Source: an uncultured Victivallaceae bacterium (GTDB lineage Bacteria > Verrucomicrobiota > Lentisphaeria > Victivallales > Victivallaceae). Taken from it: a stretch of DNA of 64,000 bases. The stretch is taken from assembly GCA_944389925.1 (NCBI GenBank), contig CALXOD010000016.1, forward strand, positions 1 to 64,000, given 5' to 3'. This document shows, piece after piece, positions 8,756-16,315 of this stretch; the stretch's first letter is position 1, and each line of letters begins with the position of its first letter. The notes beneath the pieces were generated by a model that was given only the letters and a program-made list of their open reading frames with translations, searched no databases and was not told the origin of the DNA. The position numbers and the translations under genes were made by a program.

Positions 8756-10774
8756 TTACCGCCGCCAGCTCCAGAGATGCGAACCGACCCCGAAGTAAAT
8801 CGCATCCGGTGTCAGCGCGATCGACCCGACGACTCCCGGCGGCAGATCGGCCAGCTTCTCATGCGTCCCCGTCGCCGGATTAAACCGCACCAGCGCCCGC
8901 CGGAACAGCAGATAGAGACAATGATCCGCATCTTTGCGCATAATACCGGTCCCGGAAGCCGGCGCGACTTCTCCGTAAACCGCCCCTAGATTGAAATCTC
9001 GAACGATCGCACGCTTTTCCGGATCAAACACATGCAACATACCGGTCGCGCCGTCCAACAGATACACCAGACCATCATCGCCGCACACCGCGTCATAGAC
9101 CATTGAAGTGTCTCCCGGACGGTGGGGCCGGACCTGATGAAACACTATTTTTTCCGTATCCGGATCGAAAATATAAAATTCCGGTTCCTTCGCCAGCACC
9201 TGTCCACCGGTCCCCGCCGCTACGCCGGTAACGCCGAACACCTTTCCATCCGGCAAGGCAGCCAGTGCAATCGTCGATTGATTCGGCAGCAGCTGTTCAT
9301 GCGACAGGGTTTTACTGGCTCCAGTCGCCGCATTGAAAATTGTCAATCCGCCGCCGGTATGTCCGTAATCCGGCGTTCCGCCAAGAATCATCCGGTCGCC
9401 GTCCTGCAGCAGCAGCAACGTATTCGGCCGGTGAATATGCGGCGTGGAACGTACCGAACGACCATAGTCCGCCGGCTCAAATCCCGTACTTCCCCCCCGA
9501 GTCCACGGCCGGGTGACATCGATCTCCCGAATCATCCCCCAGGGATAAAAACCACCGTAAATGTTGTTTCCCCGCACCGTCCAGGCATTCCAGTGGCCTC
9601 CCGCATGGGTTTCCGGATGCGGGAAAAAGCGCCCGTTCTTCCGATCAAAGCGAAAGACAAATCGCGGATAGGCCGTGGTCCCGTACACTTCATTGCCGGG
9701 CCCGGTAAACACTCCAACCATTTTCGCCCCCGGCGCATCGTAGGTAAAATGGATCTGCCGGGTGGAACCGTCCTTTTCCTGAAGTGTCAGCCGTTTGAAC
9801 GGCACCTCCAGTTTCACCACCCGACTCCCGTCCGGGAACTCGAGGAAATCCGTCCAGCCACCATTCGCCGCCCGTTCCGGTATCGGTTCCGTCTCCGGTG
9901 CGCCGGGCAGTTCGATGGCGGTGCCGTTATTCAGATGAAAATATTTCCAGCCATCCGTCGTAATAGTTTTGCCGTATATCTCGCCATCTTGACCGCGAAA
10001 GACCTTCCCGACACTGTTCCGGTCATCCCGCGAAGCCGCCCGCCGATCCTCCGGCAGCAGAGCCCGCCGTGTGCCGTCAGCGGGATTATAGGCCAGAATC
10101 TGACTCCGGGTATAGCCGATAATCACATACACCCAGCCGTGCCGGTCCCGGGCAATTCCGCTGCGCGGATACTGATACCAGGATTCCTGATTCAATTCAC
10201 CGTGATCAGTCATCTTCCGTGTCTTCGGGTCATAACTGATCAACTGTGCATTCGGATAAAGCGCCGCCCAGATCACGCCATCCTGGTCTTCATGAAAAGA
10301 CATGGCGTAGGTATCGGAGGTTTTCCCCTGAAACGTGAATTCCATCCGGGCCGGATCAAAGGCATAAAACATTCCTGCCGCCCTGCCCGTCGTCCAGGGC
10401 CCGAGATGCCCGTACAAAACCCCGTTCCGTGCATACAGAAACCCGAAACTGCCGCCCCCCCGTTCCGCATAGGGCACTTCCGGCAGATCAAACTGGCGAG
10501 AAACCCCACTGTCGATACCGACAACCAGCAGTTTCCGGATGTCGCTCTGCAAGATCAGCAGAATCCGCTTCCCCTCCGCATCCGTCGTGGCAACGGAACC
10601 GCGGGATAACGACACCGGAGCGGGCACACCATGATCCGTCAGGCGGGAATCCGTTGAAGACACAGCTCCGGACAACTCCGGCGCCGCATACAATCCGGGT
10701 ATCATGAACAACCCGGCCATCAGCGCTCCGGCTTTCCGGAGCGCACTGCCTGAACAGAAATGATGTTCTTTCAT
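8756..10774 (-). CDS. Secreted beta-propeller protein (672 aa)
   Basis: The start ATG 10774 follows GAAAGAAG and begins a signal peptide (MKEHHFCSGSALRKAGALMA, cleavage near LYAA). An ATG 25 codons upstream is less likely because it adds a non-signal extension. The mature protein shows repeated blades of the type ...GVLYGHLGPWTTGR, GVIWAALYPNAQLISYDPKT, WVYVIIGYTRSQILAYNPAD and LVYLLDGATGMLHVFDPE. These resemble PQQ/NHL/Vgb-like propellers in which each blade ends in a Tyr/Phe-Asp-Pro turn. No catalytic motif is seen. It lies between the pilin-like gene (31 bp upstream) and the lyase gene (43 bp downstream), so a role in binding or processing the same polysaccharide is likely by context. Confidence 0.7.
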   Translation of the reverse strand: MKEHHFCSGSALRKAGALMAGLFMIPGLYAAPELSGAVSSTDSRLTDHGVPAPVSLSRGSVATTDAEGKRILLILQSDIRKLLVVGIDSGVSRQFDLPEVPYAERGGGSFGFLYARNGVLYGHLGPWTTGRAAGMFYAFDPARMEFTFQGKTSDTYAMSFHEDQDGVIWAALYPNAQLISYDPKTRKMTDHGELNQESWYQYPRSGIARDRHGWVYVIIGYTRSQILAYNPADGTRRALLPEDRRAASRDDRNSVGKVFRGQDGEIYGKTITTDGWKYFHLNNGTAIELPGAPETEPIPERAANGGWTDFLEFPDGSRVVKLEVPFKRLTLQEKDGSTRQIHFTYDAPGAKMVGVFTGPGNEVYGTTAYPRFVFRFDRKNGRFFPHPETHAGGHWNAWTVRGNNIYGGFYPWGMIREIDVTRPWTRGGSTGFEPADYGRSVRSTPHIHRPNTLLLLQDGDRMILGGTPDYGHTGGGLTIFNAATGASKTLSHEQLLPNQSTIALAALPDGKVFGVTGVAAGTGGQVLAKEPEFYIFDPDTEKIVFHQVRPHRPGDTSMVYDAVCGDDGLVYLLDGATGMLHVFDPEKRAIVRDFNLGAVYGEVAPASGTGIMRKDADHCLYLLFRRALVRFNPATGTHEKLADLPPGVVGSIALTPDAIYFGVGSHLWSWRR

Positions 10775-10805
10775 ATTTCTTCTTTCAGTTGTTAAAAAAG
10801 CGCAA

Positions 10806-11591
10806 TCACACGTTATTGCCCGGCAGGCCATTGGAATCCGTTTTCGCATCCTTGCGCCAATGCAGTCCGGTCATATTCCACGGAATCGGCACCCCGCCCC
10901 AGCTCTGGGTCTGTACGCCGGTGTGCAAGGTTTCCACATGTCCGTCCGGGGTAAGCACATTCGTCTTTCCCTGGTGAGGAGAACGGGTGTAGTCTGTCCA
11001 CTCACGTCCGGGAGAAACATAATACATGTAACCATCAAAGGTCAGAAATGTTTTCGAAGGTTTCCGGATACTGCCGATTTTTCCCTGCGCGTAACTGTGC
11101 GTACCGAACTCGTAAGGCTTCCCCTGATAAATATAGCCGAAATCCTTGCTGCGGGTGTAACCGCCGCGCCCAACACTGGTCCGCGCCTGCTCCGGAGTCC
11201 AGTTCATATCCACCTGCACATCACGCACGCTGGGACAGAGCGGCACCTGCGGATAACCGTAAATATACCATCCCCTTCTTTTCTGTTCAAAAAAGAGTGC
11301 ATTCCCGCGCTGATTCTGGCCGTTTTCCGTCCCGGTCGCATAAGCGGCCAGAATTTCAAACCAGTTCTGGTGATACTCGTTGTAATTGATGGTCAGAGCC
11401 AGATAATCATCCTGATCTCCGGCATACATAAGTTCATAGGTTCCGAGTTGCTTCAGCCGGTTGACACAACTGATGGCGTGGGCCTTGTCCCGCGCTTTGT
11501 TGAGACTCGGCAACAACATCGACGCCAGAATCGCAATGATCGCGATCACGACCAGCAGCTCGATCAGTGTAAAATCAGACTTTCGGTACAT
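10806..11591 (-). CDS. Pilin-like protein with N-terminal methylation motif and H-X9-DG motif
   Basis: Residues 5-25 are a type IV prepilin N-terminus: [18 protein letters not shown] with the conserved Glu at +5 of the mature protein. A helix continues as [22 protein letters not shown]. Near the C-terminus His is followed by nine residues and DG ([12 protein letters not shown]), the H-X9-DG signature common in Planctomycetes, Verrucomicrobia and Lentisphaerota. The protein has 261 aa. GGGGAG lies 8-13 bases before the ATG, and a strong promoter lies just upstream. It heads the operon with the propeller and the lyase. Many such proteins occur per genome in these phyla; their function is not known. 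Possible roles are surface display or a scaffold for secreted enzymes. Confidence 0.85.
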   Translation of the reverse strand: MYRKSDFTLIELLVVIAIIAILASMLLPSLNKARDKAHAISCVNRLKQLGTYELMYAGDQDDYLALTINYNEYHQNWFEILAAYATGTENGQNQRGNALFFEQKRRGWYIYGYPQVPLCPSVRDVQVDMNWTPEQARTSVGRGGYTRSKDFGYIYQGKPYEFGTHSYAQGKIGSIRKPSKTFLTFDGYMYYVSPGREWTDYTRSPHQGKTNVLTPDGHVETLHTGVQTQSWGGVPIPWNMTGLHWRKDAKTDSNGLPGNNV

Positions 11592-11641
11592 AGCCCATCT
11601 CCCCTTGTTTTGCTTGTCTGTTTCTTTCCGGTTTACGAAAT

Positions 11642-11670
11642 ATTATACACAAAACTTTCGTCACCGGCAA
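11642..11670 (-). promoter_or_regulatory. Sigma70-type promoter of the pilin/propeller/lyase operon
   Basis: On the minus strand TTGCCG and a perfect TATAAT are separated by 17 bases, with a TGTG extension ahead of the -10 box. The expected start point is near 11635, giving a leader of about 45 bases before the pilin-like ATG at 11591. Confidence 0.75.
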
Positions 11671-11784
11671 CCGGATCGGGGGAAATAGCCGCAAGATTCT
11701 GATTCACGCGATTCAACGAAAAACGATAAAAATTCGTTTTAATGCAGAAGCAGAATGATTCATCTGTTTCAATCACTCATACAT

Positions 11785-11822
11785 ATAAAAACGCTTCTCA
11801 TGTTTTCCCAACATGAGAAGCG
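11785..11822 (-). terminator. Rho-independent terminator of the 82-aa gene
   Basis: A perfect 13-bp stem (CGCTTCTCATGTT with AACATGAGAAGCG) with a 5-base loop is followed on the minus strand by TTTTTATA. It lies 36 bp beyond the stop of the small gene at 11858. Confidence 0.85.
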
Positions 11823-11857
11823 CATTCACTCCGGATACTGAATGCCGGATGCAGCAA

Positions 11858-12106
11858 TCAGTTGTTACCGGCTTTTTCGTTCTTCTGCAACACACCGGCT
11901 TCGAGCAGCTTGTCGATCAGCTGCTGCATGGAATTAAACGCGCCGAGGAATCCCTGCGGCGGCATGATGATGCGCTCATTGACCACCGGAGTCGGCGCCT
12001 TGCCGTCTTCGGTCGGCTGCAGCGTGACAAAGTCAAAGCGGACCATGCCGCCCGCAAAATGAATCTGACCGATGCCGTCCGCGAAAATTTCCTTCTTGTT
12101 TTCCAT
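11858..12106 (-). CDS. Small conserved-looking protein, 82 aa
   Basis: The ATG at 12106 (MENKKEIFADGIGQIHFAGG) has AGGAAAGGA about 9 bases upstream. An upstream in-frame ATG lacks a ribosome site and would add an unlikely extension. The sequence VRFDFVTLQP...VVNERIIMPPQGFLGAFNSM is loosely like DUF3467 proteins, which have a short beta-rich part and then a phrase of the type I-x-M-S/P-P-Q. I would not assert membership. No signal peptide or membrane segment is present. The gene stands alone between its own promoter and a strong terminator, suggesting a steadily expressed small cytosolic protein. Function unknown. Confidence 0.65.
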   Translation of the reverse strand: MENKKEIFADGIGQIHFAGGMVRFDFVTLQPTEDGKAPTPVVNERIIMPPQGFLGAFNSMQQLIDKLLEAGVLQKNEKAGNN

Positions 12107-12162
12107 AAAAGTACATCCTTTCCTTAAATGTCTGACCATTTTTCTGAAGGTCGTCATGCCTT

Positions 12163-12190
12163 ACATTATCCCGGTTTCGAAGCACGTCAA
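12163..12190 (-). promoter_or_regulatory. Probable promoter of the 82-aa gene
   Basis: On the minus strand TTGACG and TAATGT are separated by 16 bases. The leader to the ATG at 12106 would be about 50 bases. Confidence 0.45.
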
Positions 12191-12620
12191 ATGAAAAAAA
12201 TTTTTTTTATCATTATTTTCACGAAAAAAGCATTCATATTCTCCGCCTCATTACCGCCTGCTCTCCCTGCCCGCCTTCTTTATCGCCATTCTTCTGATAC
12301 CGGACTTGAAAAAATCCGGAAGTACGGCATTTTATGATAAAGAACATCCGGCTGTCCCGTCTCATTACCGGCGCAACCGGACGTCCTCCGAAACAGCATC
12401 GGCGTGCCCCCCGCGGAATGAAAATTTTTTCTTTCCTCCGCCCGGGCGTGGTCGGCAACCTATCTGACCGCCCCCTGTAGAAAAACGGTACGCAAAGGCG
12501 ACTTTTCACCGCCATTTCCGGTGCAGCAGATCGGAACAGCAGCATAATAACAGGAGCAAAACAGCGGTCGTATCGGATCACTTTCCGTACGGACCGGCCC
12601 GAGGAAAAAGGATCCTATCC
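12191..12620. other. Intergenic region with no recognised gene
   Basis: About 430 bases between a divergent promoter and hisI. The first part is AT-rich with long A and T runs near 12190-12240, followed by GC-rich sequence. The only frame is a 115-codon minus-strand one without family resemblance or a good ribosome site. An AGGAAAAAGGA ribosome site for hisI lies at 12602-12612. I see no convincing promoter for the hisI operon. Confidence 0.5.
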
Positions 12621-12977
12621 ATGTTTGAACCGGATTTCAACAAAGGAGGCGGCCTGATTCCCGCCGTCGCCCAAGACTACCGTACCGGCGAAATTCTGAT
12701 GCTCGCCTACGTCAATGCCGAAGCCTGGGCGGAAACCCTGCGCAGCGGGCGCGCCACCTATTTTTCCCGCAGCCGCAACTGCCTCTGGCAGAAGGGCGCA
12801 ACCAGCGGCCATATTCAACTGATCCGGAAGATCCTTGTCGACTGCGACCAGGACGCCATCATCTATCAGGTGGAACAGGTTGGCGGCTCCGCCTGCCATA
12901 CCGGACACCGGAGCTGTTTTTACCGCCGGCTGAATGCCGACGGAAATCTGGAGGAAATCAACGAAAATCCAGCGTGA
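12621..12977 (+). CDS. hisI: Phosphoribosyl-AMP cyclohydrolase
   Basis: This cytosolic zinc enzyme opens the adenine ring of phosphoribosyl-AMP in the third step of histidine synthesis. The 118-aa protein has the family blocks in order: ILMLAYVN (near 31), [19 protein letters not shown] (near 51-69), [11 protein letters not shown] and [12 protein letters not shown]. The Asp residues of DCDQD and the two Cys of the last block match the metal-binding positions. Length is that of a stand-alone HisI; no HisE domain is fused. AGGAAAAAGGA lies upstream of the ATG. No other his gene is near. It is followed after 46 bp by murB-ddl, so histidine and wall genes share a likely transcript. Confidence 0.95.
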   Translation: MFEPDFNKGGGLIPAVAQDYRTGEILMLAYVNAEAWAETLRSGRATYFSRSRNCLWQKGATSGHIQLIRKILVDCDQDAIIYQVEQVGGSACHTGHRSCFYRRLNADGNLEEINENPA

Positions 12978-13023
12978 ATCACCGCGTCCGGATTTCCTGT
13001 ACTTACAGAAGGACTCAAATCAA

Positions 13024-14880
13024 GTGAACGATTCCATTCTTCAGGAACTGCGCCAGGCGATGCCCGGACTCGCCCTGCGCACCGACGTACCGTTCCGGGA
13101 CATCACTTCATTCGGCATCGGCGGAAGCCTGCCGGTCATGGCCGAACCGGGAGACGATATCGAACTCTCCCGTCTGGTCCGTTTTCTCAATGAACGAGAA
13201 ATCCCTTTTCTGATTATCGGCGCCGGCAGTAACCTTGCCGGCATGGACCGTCCGTTTGAGGGGATGGCCATCCGGCTCGGCCGCGGCGCATTCGCGGCAG
13301 TCGCCATTGGGCGCAACCATATCACCTGCGGTGCCTCGGTCCGGCTCGCAGAACTGGCACGGACGGCAGCCCGCGCCGGGTTCGGAGGGCTGGCGGAACT
13401 GGCGGGCATTCCCGGAACGCTGGGGGGCGCCCTTTTCATGAATGCCTCCGCTCATGGGCGTGCTATCGGAGAATGGGTTCTGCAATTGTGCGGCTGCCGT
13501 ACCAACGGCTCCATCTGGAATGCCGAAGGCAGTGAAATCGACTGGCAATACCGCCACAGCTCCATTCCCGCCGATGTCATTCTGACCTCCGCAATCCTGA
13601 AGCTGCCTGCCGCCGATCCGGCTGCGGAACTGGAACGAATCAATACAGAAATCGCCGCCCGACGGGAAAAAGAACCGAAAGGCCGCACCGCCGGCTGTAT
13701 TTTCCGCAATCCCTCACCCGACGAACCCGCCGGAAAATTAATCGATGAATGCGGCCTGAAAGGATTCCGGCACGGTGCCCTGGAAGTCAGCAGCGAACAT
13801 GCCAATTACCTGATCAACCACGGCCATGCTTCCGAAGCGGAATTACTGACACTGATGGTGGAAATTCGGCGCCGGGTTGCGGAACGTTTTCACCTCTACC
13901 TGGAGCCGGAAGTGCGGTTCGCCGATCCCGGAACGCTGGACCGTTTTCACGATGCGGCCCCCGCCCCCCGGGTCGCGGTCCTGCTCGGAGGTACCAGCAG
14001 CGAACGGGAAATCTCTCTGCGTTCCGGCCGTGCCGTGGCTGACGCCCTGCGCCGGGGCGGCTACCGTGTCACCGAAGTGGATCTGCAGCAATGTGAAATT
14101 ACTCCGGCAATGCGGGAAGCGGACGTGGTCTACCCCGTTCTCCATGGCGGCTTCGGTGAAGACGGCAAACTGCAGCGGCTTCTGGAGGAAAACTATATCC
14201 GATTTGTCGGCAGCGGCAGTGCCGCCTGCGCCCTGGTCATGGACAAAATCGCCACCAAACGCAAGCTGAATGATCTTGATCTGCCGACTGCCCCCTGGGG
14301 TATCGTCACGACCGCCTACCGGGACTTCCCTGCCAATCTGCAGTATCCGGTGGTGATTAAACCGCCCTGTGAAGGCTCCACCATCGGCATCATCAAGGTG
14401 GATCGGGCGGAGGACTGGGAAGCCGCCCTGGATACGGCCTTCCAGTACGACTCCGTCCTGCTGGTGGAACAATTTGTCCGGGGAACGGAGTTGACGGTGC
14501 CGGTTGTCCATGACCAAGTCCTTCCCGCCATCGAAATCCGAAGTCCTCACGGATTTTATGATTATGATGCCAAATACGTCTATAAGGAAGGCAAAACGGA
14601 ATATTTCTGCCCGGCACCGTCCCTGTCGCCCGAACAGACGCAGGAACTGGCTGCCGTAACCATGCGTTTTTTCAAGGAATTCGGTTGCCGGGACATTCTG
14701 CGTGTAGACTTCCTCATGGACGAGCACGGGAAATTTTACATTCTGGAAGGGAATTCGATTCCCGGCTGCACTGCAACCAGTCTGGTTCCCAAAGCAGCCC
14801 GGGTGGCCGGAATCTCCTTCGAACGCCTGACCGCTACTCTGGTGCAGGCTGCGCAACATCGGAAAACGGAACAGGCATGA
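13024..14880 (+). CDS. murB-ddl: Fused UDP-N-acetylenolpyruvoylglucosamine reductase / D-alanine-D-alanine ligase
   Basis: One 618-aa protein holds two peptidoglycan-precursor enzymes. A GTG start at 13024 is preferred: AGAAGGA precedes it and it falls after the hisI stop. Residues ~1-310 are MurB: SFGIGGS, GAGSNLA, GLAELAGIPGTLGGALFMNA, AGCIFRNPS and LEPEVRF. They bind FAD and reduce UDP-GlcNAc-enolpyruvate with NADPH. Cys stands where the catalytic proton donor is usually Ser. Residues ~315-618 are Ddl, an ATP-grasp enzyme: VLLGGTSSEREISLRSG, HGGFGEDGKLQ, EQFVRGTELTV, and EGNSIPGCTATSLVPKAA with substrate and Mg-binding residues. No frameshift or stop separates the parts. The product acts in the cytosol. 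The following gene overlaps by 4 bases. Chlamydiae, in the same superphylum, have a MurC-Ddl fusion instead. Confidence 0.95.
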   Translation: MNDSILQELRQAMPGLALRTDVPFRDITSFGIGGSLPVMAEPGDDIELSRLVRFLNEREIPFLIIGAGSNLAGMDRPFEGMAIRLGRGAFAAVAIGRNHITCGASVRLAELARTAARAGFGGLAELAGIPGTLGGALFMNASAHGRAIGEWVLQLCGCRTNGSIWNAEGSEIDWQYRHSSIPADVILTSAILKLPAADPAAELERINTEIAARREKEPKGRTAGCIFRNPSPDEPAGKLIDECGLKGFRHGALEVSSEHANYLINHGHASEAELLTLMVEIRRRVAERFHLYLEPEVRFADPGTLDRFHDAAPAPRVAVLLGGTSSEREISLRSGRAVADALRRGGYRVTEVDLQQCEITPAMREADVVYPVLHGGFGEDGKLQRLLEENYIRFVGSGSAACALVMDKIATKRKLNDLDLPTAPWGIVTTAYRDFPANLQYPVVIKPPCEGSTIGIIKVDRAEDWEAALDTAFQYDSVLLVEQFVRGTELTVPVVHDQVLPAIEIRSPHGFYDYDAKYVYKEGKTEYFCPAPSLSPEQTQELAAVTMRFFKEFGCRDILRVDFLMDEHGKFYILEGNSIPGCTATSLVPKAARVAGISFERLTATLVQAAQHRKTEQA

Positions 14881-15089
14881 ATACCAGAATCCTGATCCGC
14901 ATCTGTCGCTGGATGTTCCGGCTGCTGCTGACGATACTGGCGGTGCCGGTGGCACTCTCCGGCCTGACGCTGCTGCAAAGCGACCTGCCGTCCGTGGCAG
15001 GAGCCCTGCTGCTGCTGGCAGCCCTGTTGCTGCCCGGCGCCGAATGTTTATTTTACTGGTTGAAGAAAATAGAAAGCGAACTGCCATGA
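14877..15089 (+). CDS. Small membrane protein, 70 aa
   Basis: The ATG at 14877 overlaps the murB-ddl stop by four bases (ATGA), and its own stop overlaps the next ATG in the same way, so it is translationally coupled on both sides. Two hydrophobic segments (about residues 13-29 and 40-60, the latter LPSVAGALLLLAALLLPGAE) predict two membrane passes with a basic N-terminus (MNTRILIRICRWMFR). No family is recognised. The tight coupling suggests a helper for the wall-precursor enzymes or for the following thioredoxin-like protein; this is inference. Confidence 0.6.
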   Translation: MNTRILIRICRWMFRLLLTILAVPVALSGLTLLQSDLPSVAGALLLLAALLLPGAECLFYWLKKIESELP

Positions 15090-16225
15090 AATTTTTTCTG
15101 TTTGCAACTCTGATCGGACTGATTGCAGTTGCCGGCGCCGCACCGATCGGTGCTCCCGCTCCGGAACTGCAACTGCAGGAATTCATCAAAGGTACACCTG
15201 TGAAACTGGCAGACCTCAAAGGGAAAAAACTACTGGTACTCCACTTCTGGGGCACGCAATGCAAGCCCTGCGAACAGGCAGTGCCGCTGATCAACGCCGC
15301 ACAGGAAAAATATGCGGGACGCGATGTGGAATTCCTCGCCATCGGCAGTGACGATCCCACCACTCTGCGCAAGGATCGCGCCATGGAAACCCTCGCCATC
15401 CCCATTGCCTCCGACGACATGGTCAAAACGGCCGATGCTTATCTGCGGCCGGGCGACCGGCTCCCGACCGATGCCGTTATCAGCAAGGACGGGATCCTGC
15501 TCTGGCTCGGACCGACCGTCGAACTGGATGGAGTTCTGGAGGAAATTCTGGCGGGGCGCTATGACCTGGCCGCTGCCGCCGACTTCGACCGGTTTGACCG
15601 GGAAATGACGGAAGTGACCCGCAAGAAGGATTACCGGAAAGCCCTGGCTCTGCTGGACGCCAGACTGAAACGCTTCCCGGATGACGTTCTGCTGACGACC
15701 GCCCGGGCCAATCTGCTGGCCCACATGCTGGATTCCCGGGAACAGGCACTGGCGGATCTCGCCGCAGCGATTGAACGAAAGCCCAAAACTTTCGAATTCC
15801 ATGAAACCAGATTAAAGTTGTTGCGGGAACGCGGTGCTTCCGACAAAGCCCTGATCGACGCCTACGCCCGCATCGCACGCGAATTTACCGATCAGCCGAT
15901 GCTGCTCGTCCAGTTGTCGGAAAATCTGATGCGGCAGCCCGCCGGAAGTTTTCAGCTGATCAGCGTCTATACTCTGGCACACACCGCCTATACCGATGGC
16001 AAGTTCACCAGCGACCGGGAACGCGGCCGAGCCGCAGGTGCGCTGGCTCGCAGCTATTACTATGTCGGCCGTCTGGAGGATGCGGTCAAATACCAGAAGG
16101 AAGCTCTCCAGCTGCTCCGAAACACCCCCGATGCCCGCCGGGCGGAAAATGATCTCAAATTTTATCAAAACGCCTGGACCGTTTCCCGCGAAATCGAGCA
16201 GATGGAAAAGAAAAACCGGGAATAA
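15086..16225 (+). CDS. Secreted TlpA/ResA-type thioredoxin-like protein with TPR-like C-terminal part
   Basis: The ATG at 15086 starts a signal peptide (MKFFLFATLIGLIAVAGAA) and overlaps the preceding stop. The 379-aa protein has a thioredoxin-like domain at about 20-165. Its redox motif is WGTQCKPCEQ (Cys59, Cys62), and a cis-proline region reads RLPTDAVI. From about residue 175 on it is helical with TPR-like repeats, for example ALALLDARLKRFPDDVLLTTA and YYVGRLEDAVKYQKEALQL. Such proteins act outside the inner membrane as thiol-disulfide oxidoreductases; the TPR part probably binds a partner. It is the last gene of the hisI-murB/ddl operon and is followed by a strong terminator. Confidence 0.8.
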   Translation: MKFFLFATLIGLIAVAGAAPIGAPAPELQLQEFIKGTPVKLADLKGKKLLVLHFWGTQCKPCEQAVPLINAAQEKYAGRDVEFLAIGSDDPTTLRKDRAMETLAIPIASDDMVKTADAYLRPGDRLPTDAVISKDGILLWLGPTVELDGVLEEILAGRYDLAAAADFDRFDREMTEVTRKKDYRKALALLDARLKRFPDDVLLTTARANLLAHMLDSREQALADLAAAIERKPKTFEFHETRLKLLRERGASDKALIDAYARIAREFTDQPMLLVQLSENLMRQPAGSFQLISVYTLAHTAYTDGKFTSDRERGRAAGALARSYYYVGRLEDAVKYQKEALQLLRNTPDARRAENDLKFYQNAWTVSREIEQMEKKNRE

Positions 16226-16267
16226 TCCCGGTTTTCATACCGGCGCGGGCAACCGCGTCGGACGGCA

Positions 16268-16299
16268 GCCCGGATGATGAAACATCCGGGCATTTTTTT
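16268..16299 (+). terminator. Rho-independent terminator of the hisI-murB/ddl operon
   Basis: A perfect 9-bp stem (GCCCGGATG with CATCCGGGC), a 6-base loop and then A plus seven T on the plus strand, 43 bp after the last stop codon. Confidence 0.85.
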
Positions 16300-16315
16300 G
16301 ATACGAATGCGAATG

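Noticed and set aside
9122-10609. Plus-strand 495-codon frame opposite the secreted propeller gene
   Set aside because: Shadow frame; Arg/Gln/Pro-rich composition and no ribosome site.
12234-12581. 115-codon minus-strand frame upstream of hisI
   Set aside because: No ribosome site and no domain; the composition is that of non-coding DNA read in a chance frame.
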